Shown: positions 1 through 10,516, counted from the stretch's first letter. The stretch is DNA of 15,844 bases from Hymenoscyphus infarciens (GCA_001414345.1 LLCB01000628.1:1-15844), one strand, 5' to 3'. The notes: generated by a model from the letters alone, not told the origin. A program made the numbers and translations.

Positions 1-1190
1 TATAACTTTACTAGAATAGATTCTAATTAGTAGAACTTATAATACTAGAATAGACTCTACTTAGTAGAACTTATAATACTAGAATAAGATTTAAGAAGTA
101 TAACTTTATTAGAATAGATTCTAATTAGTAGAACTTATAATACTAGAATAGGATTTAAAAAGTATAACTTTACTAGAATAGATTCTAATTAGTAGAACTT
201 ATACTACTAGTATAGATTCTAATTAGTAGAACCTATAATACTAGAATAAGATTTAAAAAGTATAACTTTACTAGAATAGATTCTAATTAGTAGAACTTAT
301 AATACTAGAATAGACTCTACTTAGTAGAACTTATAATACTAGAATAAGATTTAAGAAGTATAACTTTACTAGAATAGATTCTAATTAGTAGAACCTATAA
401 TACTAGAATAGGATTTAAAAAGTATAACTTTACTAGAATAGATTCTAATTAGTAGAACCTATAATACTAGTATAGACTCTAATTTATAAAAGGTATAATA
501 CTAGAATAGGTTTTAAGAAGTATAACTTTACTAGAATAGATTTTAATTAGTAAAATCTATAATACTAGAATAGGCTTTAAGAAGTATAACTTTACTAGAA
601 TAGATTCTAATTAGAAGAACTTATAATACTAGAATAGACTCTAATTAGTAGAATATATAATACTAGAATAGGTTTAATAAGTATAGCTTTACTAGAATAG
701 ATTCTAATTAGTAGAACTTATAATACTAGATTAAGATTTAAGAAGTATAACTTTACTAAAATATTTTTTAATTACTAGAACTTATACTACTAGAATAGGC
801 TCTTATTTATAAAATATATAATATTAGAAGAGGTTTTAGTAAATATAACTTTACTAGAAAGGATTCTAATTAGTAGAACTTATAATACTATAATAGCCTC
901 TACTTAGTAAAGTATAGAATACTAGAGTAGGTTTTAATAAGTATAACTTAACTAGAATAGATTCTAATTAATAGAACTAGAATAGGCTATACTTAGTATA
1001 ATATATAATACTAGAATAAGTTTTAATTAGTATAACTTTACTTAAATAGAGTTCTTATTAGTAGAACCTATAGTACTAGAATAGCTCTTAGTTAGTAGAA
1101 CTTATAATATTAGAATAGATTCTAATTAGTAGTATCTATAGTACTAGAGTAGATCCACTTTAGATATACTTTTAGAACTAACTCTAGATA
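1..1190. repeat. Left satellite array, 34-bp basic period
   Basis: This is a tandem array of a short AT-rich unit with core ACTAGAATAGATTCTAATTA. Spacing between successive CTAGAA landmarks (11, 45, 79, then TTAGAA at 109, then 143 and 173) is 34, 34, 30, 34 and 30 bp. The array therefore mixes a 34-bp unit and a 30-bp variant (the GGATTTAAAAAGT / AAGATTTAAGAAGT type) into composite units of 64 and 98 bp. Bases 1-108 recur identically at 261-368. Copies diverge towards the inner edge: after about 1000 they become irregular, and the last recognisable one is near 1142-1190. Each unit carries the imperfect hairpin AGAAT-AG-ATTCT. There is no TG and, before 1156, no CA. Units of 34, 64 and 98 bp are not multiples of three, so the array is not coding. 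It continues off the left edge. Confidence 0.97.
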
Positions 1191-1498
1191 GCCTATTTCT
1201 TTATAAACGTTTAATCTAAAGTCTCTTAAAAAGGAATCTAACTAAGATAAGTAATTTAGTTATATTAAAAGATTAAGAATCGAGACGATTTTAGATATAT
1301 AGTAGTATATATAATATTATACATACGCCTTTATAAGGTTAAGGTAGCCTTTAGTTTTATTCTTATTTTCCTACTACTTCTTTTATTATACCTTATCTAT
1401 ATTATTACCTTAGAATAGGTTGAGGCAGTTATTATAAAGACTTTTATAGATCTAAGCAATTTATTATTTAAATATCTATATTATCTAATTAAAATAAT
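1191..1498. other. Junction between left array and frame A
   Basis: About 300 bases link the array to the first decayed frame. Bases 1163-1193 still resemble a badly diverged satellite unit. Bases 1408-1500 read as a short coding-like stretch (LEAVII-type, then KTFIDLSNLL) in a different phase from frame A. It could be an upstream exon, a frameshifted start of frame A, or chance. The isolated TG at 1421-1422 and CA at 1425-1426 are among the very few RIP-target dinucleotides left in this part. No promoter motif can be supported. Confidence 0.4.
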
Positions 1499-4400
1499 GT
1501 TTCTTATACTAACTAGGAGGATATTCCTCTAAATTATAATAAGCTTAGGAATAATATCTAAGAACTTAAATTAAGACTAAGCTAGTTAAATCTATAAAAT
1601 CGCTAAGTAAAGGATATAAATTAGAGATAAGCTTTACTAAGTCTAGGCTAGGCTTTATATAATAAGAGGATGGTTTATATAGCTAAAAAATACTTATAAA
1701 AAATATAAATAGTTATATATATTAGTATCTTTAATAAGATCCTTATAATTTTAATTAAAAATATTAATCTAATTAAATTTATAAGAGCCTAGGAATCTCT
1801 TATTATATATTATATATATAAATAGTTAAGAGTAACTATAATAATTAAGAATAGATATTTCCTAACTATACTTAAAAACCTTAAAATCGTATTTTATATA
1901 AATTTACTTTAACTCTTTTATAGAATACTTATATATAGTCTAGTAAGTAAATATAGATTTACTTATAGTATTAAGAAGCTATATGAAATTAAGAGACTTT
2001 ATTAATTACTAGATCTTAAAAAGGTCTTTAAATACGCCTATTTTAATTAGTTAATAGTATAGTAAGTATATAATAATATTCTAAATAAAGATTTAAGTAT
2101 TATTATTTATATAAAAGAGAGTAAGGTATTTAAAGTACTAGAAGGTTACTCTAAGGAAATTGTTATAAAAGATGTCTCTAGAGATACTTCTCTATTAGAT
2201 ACTAATAAGCTTAGAGAAAAACTAGGGTTTTTCTTTAAAAGTTCTTCTAATAAGGCTAATATTACTATATTACTAGAGGGTCTTTCTAAAAACTTCTTAA
2301 AAGAGGTTAATTATTATTATTAGATAATAATAGGTTTACTACTTAATACTTACCTAGTATATTTTTATTAAAATAGTAATAAGGTTATAGATTATACTAA
2401 TTCTTATAACTAGGGATAAGATAGTAATTTCTAATATAAAAGAAGAAGAGGTTTTAGATATTAAACTCCTTATTAATAAACTATTATACCCTTTTTTATA
2501 AAAGACTCTTTAAAAGAAGAGTATATAGAAGTATATAAGTATAAAAGTTTAGAATCCTATTCTTATTATTTTTAAGCTATAGAGTCTAATAAAAAGACTT
2601 TTAGTAAATTTAAGAGCTTAGACTAAACTAGACTTATAAATATAGTATACTACTATAGAACTACTTTATATCTTATAAATCTTTATTAAGATAAGAGATT
2701 TAGTAGTATAATATATCTTTTTAAATTAATTTTTAATATATTACCCTCCTAATCCTATGTTATTCTTTAATATAATATTATATATAAATTTAGGCTATAT
2801 CTAAAGTAAGAATATAAGGAAATCTTAAAGCAAGTTAACTATACTATAAATATCTTCTATTAATATTTATATACTTTATTATATTAATTAAAATAGGGGC
2901 TATATTATATAGAATTCTTAAGTCTTAGAGATAAAGAAAGGGTTAAGAGAGACTAGTCTTTAAAAGTATATCTTATTCTATTTTTAAGAGTCTTAAGTAC
3001 TATATATTAAGAATATATTCTTAATACTTAAACTCTTTTTTAAGTAATAATATAACGTTAATTACTTAGAATAACCTTATAAAAGAGATACTAAAGAATA
3101 AAACAAGTTATTATAGCTTCTAATAAAGTTATTAAGAAGATATATTTATATCTTAAAATAAAGGAAAATAATATTAAAACTTAACTTAAGAAATATATAT
3201 ATCTTTAATAGCTTTAGTTTATAAAAAAATAAGAGCTTTAATAAGTAGCTAAAAAGAGACGCTCTTTTAAATATCTTTACTATTATCTTTTTTAGAAGTA
3301 TAAGATATTAGAAAGATAAAAAGAAGTAGTAAAACATTTAAAAGATTAATTAAAAGATATTCTAGTATTAAAAAGTTTACCTAATTAATAGAAATCTATA
3401 AAACTATAATATCTAATAAGGCGACTTTTATTAATTAGTATAAAAGATTAAATTACTTAATAATATAATAATAAGTTAACTAAATAAAAGATAGTTTATA
3501 AAAAGTAAATAACTAATAAGTTAATTAATTAATATTAGATTATATAAACTTAGAATAGAATTACTAAATAATTTACTAACCTCTATTATAAAGCTATAAT
3601 AAGAGTATAATAATAAAGAAATATTTAAAATTATTTTAATATTAAAGGAATAAAAAAGGCTAGTACTTATACTTAGTTACTCTTTAATACTTTACCTAAA
3701 ATATAGTTAAGGATTAAAAATATTAATAAAACTATAGTTAAATTACTAATTTATATACTAAGAATAAATATTATCTTACTTTAAACCTTTAACCTTATAA
3801 TACTTAAGATAGAATTAAATAAAGTAATATAGATTTATAAAATTATAAGGTCTTCTACTTTAAATTTAAATAATAATAATCTTATAAATTCCCTTAACTT
3901 TATATTAAATATTAATATACTTTATAGAATTAATACTTTATAATATTTAAAAAGAGGAGAGGAAGAGATAGAGATTTTAAAAAAGGAATAGAAGAGGGTT
4001 ATATCTTAGTATATTAATATATTATTAATACTCCTTATATAAGTATATAGTATTCTACCTAAAAATATAAAATACTAGAAATTACTTCTTTAAAGAATTC
4101 TATATTAATTAAATATATTTAAATCTTTACTAAGAAATAAGAAAGAAAATAAAGAAGGATTAAAAGAGAAAGATATAAGTAAAAATTTATAAAGTAAGTT
4201 AAAAGTAGTTAAAAGAATAGTAGATAAAAAAGCTAACTAGGATATTATAGCTATTATAAGTAACTCTTATATATTTTTTCTATAAATTAAAATATATAAA
4301 GTAAAAGAGAATTAATATATAGAAGTATTAAGAAGTTTAAGTACTAATAATAAATAAATTAAGAGTTATATTAAAAAGGTAAGAGAATTAGATATAACTT

Positions 4401-4507
4401 AAGTAAAAATAAAAAGAATTAAGTAAGAATAACTAGAAATCTATTATAAGAAAATTAATAAAATTAATTAATATCTTTAAAGAAATTCCTAATAAAGCTA
4501 GTAATAA
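1499..4507 (+). pseudogene. Decayed large ORF A, family not recognised
   Basis: One reading phase can be followed for about 1,000 codons with no frameshift that I detect. Its only interruptions are TAA and TAG, the expected RIP products of CAA, CAG and TGG. The best stretch is 2066-2320: 85 codons with no stop, against 8 stops in the adjacent phase by hand count. Readable pieces include KEIVIKDVSRDTSLLDTNK (about 2156-2212), FIKDSLKEEYIEVYKYKS (about 2492-2551), FLSLRDKERVKRD (about 2915-2953) and a Lys/Arg-rich KKRRSFKYLYYYLF (about 3253-3294), so the C-terminal half is basic and probably helical. A cluster of stops at 4490-4507 marks the likely true end. The start is uncertain; an in-frame ATG at 1670 survives, but coding-like sequence precedes it. 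The product was about 900-1,000 residues, plausibly a transposable-element protein, but I recognise no catalytic motif. The frame is convergent with B 45 bp downstream. Confidence 0.65.
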
Positions 4508-4551
4508 AATAAGATATTTAAAGTATTTACTATAACTATAAAGAGAATTAT
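4508..4551. other. Short convergent spacer between frames A and B
   Basis: About 45 bases separate the likely stop of A from the likely stop of B. No hairpin terminator or poly-adenylation pattern can be separated from the general AT richness. The notable C6T6 tract lies just beyond, inside the last codons of B. Confidence 0.35.
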
Positions 4552-4573
4552 TTAAAGTATAATAAGTTTTATA

Positions 4574-4585
4574 CCCCCCTTTTTT
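4574..4585 (-). other. Homopurine tract A6G6 on the minus strand
   Basis: The plus strand reads six C then six T; the minus strand reads AAAAAAGGGGGG followed by TAT. A G run survives RIP because its Cs are in CpC or CpT context. The form resembles the polypurine tract used to prime plus-strand synthesis just upstream of a 3' LTR, and the following TA could be a RIPped TG LTR start. Against this, it also reads in frame as Lys-Lys-Gly-Gly at the end of frame B, and no matching LTR pair was found. Confidence 0.25.
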
Positions 4586-5745
4586 ATTAATTATACTATA
4601 CTAAAAGAGCTTATATCTAGTTAGTTCTAAACCCTAAATAAATCCCTTACCTAGAAGAGAATAGCCTAAGCTATATAGCTACTAAATACTACCTTATTCC
4701 TCCTCTTAACTTAACTTTCCTACTTCTATATACTTTACTATAAAAGCTAGTAGTTCTAAAAAGATAGTCTTTTTACTTATATAAGAGGTAATAAGAGTCT
4801 AGTATACTAAGTAAGTTTATAGAAGAATAGAAGGGTTAATACTAAGCTAAATAACTAGAAAGTAATTAGCTAGATAAATAATAGATAGATAGAGTAGAAA
4901 ATTTAAGTTTTAAATATAAATACCTTTAGCGTTTAAAGTAAAAGTAGTTAATATATAATAGATTTTATACTTTTTCTATTTATATATATATAACTAAGCT
5001 TAAGCTATTTAAGAAAGTTCTCTATATAGTCGGCGGTTCTTATAAGGTTTATATATACTAGGTTAGTTTCTTTTATTAGTACTAAATTAGTTTTTAACTT
5101 TAAAACACCTTAGCTAGTTAATTATATATATTATAGTATAGAATTTAATTTATTACTCTTCTAAAGATAGTTTAATACTTTATCTCTTCTTCTAAGTTAA
5201 TATTATTAGCTATTAGGTCTTATACCTCTAAACCCTCTATATAATAATAAATACTAGATCTTATATACTATATACTTAGATCCTAATATTATAAAATCCC
5301 CTAATATATATACTAAGCTTTAGCTAAATAACTATTCTATTACTAATGCTTTATAAAACTTAATAATCCTCTTCTTCTTCCTACTTAGTAATAATAGTCT
5401 CCTCTTACTAAGTATAATAAAGGTACTTAATCTAATAGTAATTCTTCTTTACTTCTAGTATTTAAACTATAATTTTAGGAATCTCCTTAAAAGACTAGTA
5501 ATACCTATACTTTAAACTAGCTATATAGACCTAGAAACATATTAATATAAGTATTAAAAGAAGAAAGGAGGAAATACTTATTAGTTTCTATTTCCTTACT
5601 ATACTATTCCTACTTATACTTACGCCTAACTCTTTAATCTAAGAGGTTAACCTATATTAAGTAAGAGTAGAAGAGGTTATTTATTCTTAATATATTATTA
5701 AAAGAAATTATATATTATATTAACTAGATAATAGTTTCTTATCTA

Positions 5746-5895
5746 CTAGTTAAGTACTAGCTGTTTAGAATTATTATTAAGTAAAGAAGAATTATTTATC
5801 TCTAGCTAGTTACTTATCTTAAGTAAAAAAGAATTATTTATCTCTTACTAGTTAATTACTAACTATTTAGAATAAATATTAAGAAAAGAACTGTT
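5746..5895. repeat. Short direct repeats (42-bp period) inside frame B
   Basis: AAGTAAAGAAGAATTATTTA at 5779 recurs as AAGTAAAAAAGAATTATTTA at 5821, an offset of 42 bp, and the similarity continues through TCTC and TAGTTA. A flanking pair, CTAGTTAAGTACTAGCTGTT at 5746 and CTAGTTAATTACTAACTATT at 5848, has an offset of 102 bp. Both offsets are multiples of three. On the minus strand the 42-bp repeat gives a 14-residue peptide repeat with Glu-Ile-Asn-Asn-Ser, which fits repeat expansion inside a coding region. Confidence 0.7.
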
Positions 5896-6856
5896 TTAGT
5901 TTAACTAGCTAGCTTTTAGTAGTTAAGATTTACTATTTATTAAAGATCTATAGTCTATAAAAGTACCTATTAGAGGTTCTATTCGATTCTATAGTTTATA
6001 CTTTACTTATCTAAGAACCTTATAAAAATAATTTATAATATATTCCTTCTCTTACTCTAGTATATATAAAGGTTAAAAGTTCTACTAGTATAAAAGGATT
6101 TAACCGTCTTAGTTAGAATCTAGCTACTTAGTTATTAATTTATACTATTAAATTTAAATTTCGTCTTTATCCTCTATATAATAGAAATAACTCTACCTTT
6201 TCTATATCTACTCTTTTACTTATATAAAATTATTAATTTTACTTTAGTATAGTTATATAAAAGTTTAATAAGTTATAAGTAGGAAAAATTCCCTAATACT
6301 AAGTTTATTATATAGATTATTAATTTACTATCTCTTATTTTGTTATACTTTTATAATAATATTATACTAGTATATATAAACTATAATTATTTTCTAAGTT
6401 ATAAAAGAGAGTTAGTATTAAGAATTATTCAACATTTTATTAAAATTAAATCTATTAACCTAGAGTAACTATTTCTTAATCTCCTATATAGTATAGCTCT
6501 ATTCTAGTAAGCCTTAAGTAGAGTAGATTCTTACTACTTCTATACTTTAAAATATTTAAAGCTTAGTAACCTAGCTAATATCTATTCTTAATATCTTTAT
6601 ATAATTTTAGCTAATAGTAGATACTAAAATTAGTATTTAGTAGTATATATACTATAACTATTAGCCTAGTACCTACTATTAATTAATAGTATTAATTATC
6701 TACTATTAATTTAGGTTATATTTACTTATATGTTTAGTAAGATATAGTAATATATAGCTTTAGTTTAAGAAATAACTTATTATTAATAACTTCTAGAAAA
6801 GTTTACCTTATAATACTTATATTCTTTAATAGTCTAAACTTAGGACTTAATACTAC

Positions 6857-6876
6857 CTCTCTCTCTCTCTCTCTCT
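6857..6876 (+). repeat. (CT)10 microsatellite
   Basis: This is a perfect run of ten CT dinucleotides. Every C is in CpT context and so immune to RIP. In the minus-strand phase of frame B it reads AGA GAG AGA GAG, alternating Arg-Glu. It may be an original low-complexity charged linker or a later slippage product. Confidence 0.95.
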
Positions 6877-8040
6877 ATTATTATCTTTTTAAAGTTATAT
6901 AGTTCTAAAGAAGATTATTAGAGAACTATAAAGCTAGCTAGATAATATAAATAGAATACCTAGAGTAAAAACGCTAGAAAAGTAGTACTTTTAATTATCT
7001 TAAATATTATATAGGCTAGGGTATAAACCTTAGATAAGTACTACCTACTACTACGTACTATAATAGAGTTAATTCTATAATTACTTTTTTAGTAACTTTT
7101 ATTTATATATAGATTCTTAAGTATTTTAAAGAAAAATTTTAAGTACTATATATATAAAAACTTACCTAAATAGATAACTAAAATATAACTAAACCTAGTA
7201 CTACTATATAAAATAAAAGATAGGAAAGAGCTATATTATAGAGTATTAATATATTATAAGAAGTATTTAAGGAGCTTTTAGAAGTAATTATCTAGAATAT
7301 AAAGTATTTACCTACTCTTTACTTTAGATACTACCTATAATAGCTCTCTACTTTCTGTTTTCTACCTTATTTACTATTAGTACTACTATACCTACTACTA
7401 TACTCTTACTCTTTAACTCTAAGAAATTTAACTAAATGTTATAATATTTATCTAGTTTAGAACTTACTAAGGTACTCTCTAGCTCTTTTAGTAAAACCTT
7501 TATAATATGATTAAAGATAGCTAGACTTAGGCTATATAATATCTTATATACTACCTCGAATATAGTACTAAGTATAAGAGATATAATAGATAAAGGCTGT
7601 CTTTTAATAAGTATTCTATAGTTAAAACGTTTAAAGGGAATTTTAAATTTCTATAAATATTTGTTTATTATAGTTACTAAATAATATACTAAAGCTAAAC
7701 TAAATCTTTTAAGCTTTTATAATTTAGTATAATTATCTATAAGAATAAGATTTTCTAAGATAAAGAGAGTAACTTATAAATAAGGATTAGTTATAAAAAA
7801 AAACAGGTTTAAACTTATAATTATATATATTAAAAGGTCTTACCTTTACTAAAGTAGTAATCGATTTAGTAGTTTAAGCTAGTATAATTAGAATAGTAGT
7901 AAAGATAATATATATACTTTAGAAAGATACTCTAAGATAAGGTTTATTTCGTTTCTTTACCTTCTTTTAATATAGTATCTTAGTCTAGCTCTAAAACCGC
8001 CGTCGTTTATTTAATATTCTTATTTTATTAATATAAGTCT

Positions 8041-8640
8041 AGGTAAAAGAAGAGGTAAGCTTTAAGTTATAGAACACTATTAGAACTAGGATCTTTACTA
8101 CTAGATTTTAACTATATCGAAATCCTAGTAATTTGCTATAAAATATTAAAGTTAGTTTATTATTTTAATAATAATATATAAAATATAAAATACCTTTAAA
8201 GCCTCTTAAAAGTTATAGCTTATAAGAGTATATATATAAGCTAGCCTATACTATTATTATATACTATAGGTATAGTATATAATAGAATAAGTATAATATA
8301 GTTCTAAGCATATTTCTACTAGATACTATAAGAGAGGCTAAACTAATAGATAGTCTTATTATTAAGAATTTAATTCTTTAGATATAGTAAGAGTTATTTA
8401 ATATTATAATTAATAGAGTCTAAATAGTTAAAGGTCTAATTTAGAGAGTAGATATATAATTCCTAGAACTCTTATAGAATCAACTAGATTAACTCTTCTT
8501 CTAGGTTAGCTAAGAAAGAAGAGTAAGAAGATATATTATTATAACTATATATAAGATTATTAGGTATTATATAGTTAGTATTAAAAGAAGAGGACTTTAG
8601 AAAGAAGAAAGCACTATATTCTAAAGTATTTACCTTATAT
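8041..8640. other. Ambiguous AT-rich segment upstream of frame B
   Basis: Purine bias is mixed here and both strands give equally weak coding readings. The frame B phase continues (a PRRRVNLVDSIRVLG piece near 8465-8510 on the minus strand), but stops are dense. A plus-strand phase from about 8331 to 8640 reads as SNLESRYIIPRTLIESTRL around 8440-8490. By-eye evidence cannot decide between them. It may hold the N-terminus of B, a separate fragment, or non-coding DNA. Confidence 0.3.
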
Positions 8641-8940
8641 ACTAATCCTATTTCTAGATTACTATAAACATATTCTAGATCACGATCTAGTTTCTAAACT
8701 ACTCTACCTTACTTATATAATATATACTCTTTATTCTATATTCTTAACCTATCTTATATAAATAAAGAAATTACTTATTATCTCTATACTTTTTTCTTTA
8801 GTCTACTAAACCTTTAATATTCTTAATACCTACCTCTTAACTACTCTCTCTTTCCTTAGAACTAGAACCTTAGTAGAAACCTTCTCTCTTAGCTCTTTAT
8901 TTTTACTATAATTCTTATAATTTTACGTCTATAAGAATAT
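8641..8940 (-). pseudogene. Possible N-terminal part of frame B or a separate fragment
   Basis: On the minus strand, in the same phase as frame B, a charged stretch rich in Lys, Glu and Arg can be read. It includes NKELREKVSTKVLVLRKERV (about 8830-8895) and TKEKSIEIISNFF (about 8764-8802), followed by an Arg/Ser-rich piece near 8650-8700 that contains a rare TGA. The plus strand is pyrimidine-rich here (CTTCTCTCTT and CTACTCTCTCTTTCC), which agrees with minus-strand coding. Identical phase supports a continuous B of about 4.4 kb. The poorly coding gap at 8041-8640 argues for two genes or an intron. No known domain is recognised. Confidence 0.35.
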
Positions 8941-9001
8941 AATAACTTACTATAAAACTAAGCTTTAGTATATATAAAGTTAGAGTAATATTATAAATTA
9001 G
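8941..9001. other. Divergent spacer between B-side and C frames
   Basis: This short segment lies where plus-strand bias switches from pyrimidine-rich to purine-rich. If frames B and C are real it would have held divergent promoters. After RIP no TATA box or initiator can be distinguished from the background. Confidence 0.25.
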
Positions 9002-9832
9002 TATAGCTATTACTAGGAATTAGAAGAGGAATTAAACTTACTAGTAAAAGAGGATTAAGAGGTAGAGAAGAATATATTATACTAGTAGAATAGAATTATA
9101 AAGAGTTATAATAGAGAAATCGAGAATATTATAGTAAGAGGCTTTATTCTACTAGTAGAATAGACTTATTAAGACTTATACTAGTATAGTTCTACTAGTA
9201 GAGTAGAATAATAGAGCTATAATAGAGAATTAAGAATATTATAATAAGAGGCTTTATTCTACTAGTAGAATAGAATTATAAAGAGTTATAATAAGGAAAT
9301 CGACTTAGAGAAGGTCTTTTAAAGAAATGAAATTATAATAGTATTAGAGTATTTAAATTAAAAGTTAAGAATTTAATAATTTTAACTAAATATTAGTATA
9401 AGGAAGGTAGAATAGTAAGTAATATTTTATATCTAGGATTTCTTTAAGCTATTATTTCTAGGCTTACTTATTTTACTTAGATAATAGAGCTTTATAAATA
9501 AACTAATGCTTTTTATATAATACTCCTTTTTATTTATCTTAGATAATAGTAAATTTTTAAAGAAAAGTTTTAATTAACTTTTTAAAAAGGAATAAAGGTA
9601 TATATCTATAATATAAGTAAGAGAATAGATAAGAGAAAGAAGGTAAAGATATAAGGTATTAGAAATCGAGTATAGTAATTAAGTAATCTTAAAAATCTAA
9701 TTATTTTAGATACTATTCCTTACTTTATAGCTAATTATTATAGTAAAAGTTATTAAAAAGGTTAGTAGATTTATTATATATAGTAAGAGCTTATAGAGAC
9801 TATAGTAGAGATATCTTAATTACTTCTACTAA
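9002..9832 (+). pseudogene. Decayed ORF C, acidic N-terminus with internal repeats
   Basis: The plus-strand phase reads about 275 codons with only TAA/TAG interruptions. It opens with an acidic piece (ELEEELNLLVKED, about 9017-9055), then runs through an in-gene repeat giving NRIIKSYNREIE near 9089-9124 and NRIIKSYNKEID near 9269-9304. Next come DLEKVF and RNEIIIVLEYLN (about 9302-9358), and finally a basic segment with VRE, IRERR and RYKVLEIEYSN (about 9617-9679). The strand is purine-rich throughout. Likely stops lie at 9830-9841, abutting the stop of frame D. The two peptide repeats are 180 bp apart, so phase is conserved between them. Start unknown, family unknown. The reading is less secure than A and B because no very long stop-free run exists. 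Confidence 0.45.
9081..9306. repeat. Degenerate minisatellite with perfect palindromes
   Basis: Units beginning ACTAGTAGAATAGA start at 9081, 9151, 9194 and 9261, giving spacings of 70, 43 and 67 bp. The long units contain a shared body ending GAGGCTTTATTCT. Where one unit meets the next, the sequence TATTCTACTAGTAGAATA forms a perfect 18-bp palindrome at 9145-9162 and 9255-9272; the third junction keeps the inner 12 bp at 9191-9202. The repeat lies inside frame C. Its ACTAGTAGAATAG word resembles satellite words, but the unit is different. Confidence 0.85.
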
Positions 9833-9837
9833 AATAT

Positions 9838-10500
9838 TTAGCTTTCTACTCTTAACTTAGCTATAACCTTTTCTTTTATTCTTAAAATACTCTACTTATA
9901 TAGAAATTACTCGTTCCTACTATAATAAAGTATAATTAGGATTTTCTAAACTCTAACTTAGCTTTAATTATATCTCTTTATTATATAATATAAATAACTT
10001 TATTTAAATTTACCCTCTTCTATAATAATAAAATCTATTATATACTCTAGCTATATAAACTTAAAACTACTACTTTTATACTTTTAAAAAGATAACTAAC
10101 TACTCTATATTAACCTTCTCTCCTTTATAATAGTTACATCCCTAGAATAAACTACTTATTAGCTAATATATTACTTCTTAAGAGACGCCGATACTATACC
10201 TTATAGGTAGGTTACTTATAAAATAAGCTTAGAGTAAGTAAGGACATTACTCGCCTACTACTATAATATAAACATATAAATACTAGCATAAATACTTTCT
10301 TATTCTTATTCTTATCCTCTATCTTAAGATTCTATTTCTATATATATTACCTTATCTAATTTAATTAAATAACTTTTTTTTAATACTATACTTTAGATTA
10401 GCCTTACTTTCTCTTTAGTTATTATAAATATAGTAAATAATATTAAATATTTTTTAGTCTATCTTAATAACTTTATAACCTTTCTTAAAATATAGTATAC
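9838..10500 (-). pseudogene. Decayed ORF D, about 220 codons
   Basis: The minus-strand phase is coding-like for about 220 codons. It contains LRKVIKLLR (about 10460-10490), TKEKVRL (about 10395-10420), KLDKVIYIEIES (about 10325-10362), an alternating Glu-Gln stretch from a hexanucleotide repeat, RDVTIIKERRLI (about 10105-10143) and IKEKVIAKLRVES ending at 9841. A TAA at 9838-9840 followed by many stops gives a clear C-terminus five bases from the end of frame C. The plus strand is pyrimidine-rich here, and the competing plus-strand reading is hydrophobic and low-complexity, so I prefer minus. The likely product was a small, charged, helical protein. Family not recognised. Start uncertain, at or just before 10500. 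Confidence 0.5.
10297..10316. repeat. Short TATTCT hexanucleotide repeat
   Basis: About three copies of TTCTTA/TATTCT occur in tandem. On the minus strand, in the phase of frame D, they read GAA TAA repeated. Because RIP turns CAA into TAA, this corresponds to an original Glu-Gln repeat. Confidence 0.75.
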
Positions 10501-10516
10501 TATAAATAATATATAA
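10501..10516. other. Divergent point between frames D and E
   Basis: Strand bias changes here from pyrimidine-rich to purine-rich on the plus strand. Any shared promoter would have lain in or near this interval. Nothing recognisable remains. Confidence 0.2.

Larger units (their letters stand above)
4552..8040 (-). pseudogene. Decayed large ORF B on the minus strand, family not recognised
   Basis: On the minus strand a single phase runs about 1,160 codons, interrupted only by TAA/TAG. The strongest part is 7435-7650: 72 codons with no stop, while the other two minus-strand phases have about 11 and 9 there. Pieces visible N- to C-terminal are a basic DGGFRARLRYYIKRR segment (about 7950-8000), FKIPFKRFN and IIKVLLKELESTLVSSKLDK (7440-7650), a Glu/Arg run from a (CT)10 tract at 6857-6876, a duplicated EINNS..LL peptide at 5779-5854, and LKLKTNLVLIKETNLVYINL followed by IRTADYIENF (about 5010-5110). 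Surviving CpGs occur where Ala-Asp and Asp-Gly-Gly are encoded (5030-5036, 7985-7996). The first plausible stop is at 4552-4554, so the end faces A. The frame may extend upstream to about 8940, but support is poor there. A transposon polymerase or replicase is possible from size; no motif proves it. Confidence 0.6.

Noticed and set aside
1..1190. CRISPR-like array
   Set aside because: There are no unique spacers between repeats; units are contiguous and vary like a satellite.
5029..7996. CGGCGG at 5031 and CCGCCG at 7986 as possible inverted terminal signals
   Set aside because: Shared similarity is only about eight bases. Both fall in frame B codons for Ala, Asp and Gly.
9500..9560. Reading of AATACTCCT as the NAP motif of a Gypsy reverse transcriptase
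   Set aside because: It is out of the frame C phase and lacks flanking conserved residues.
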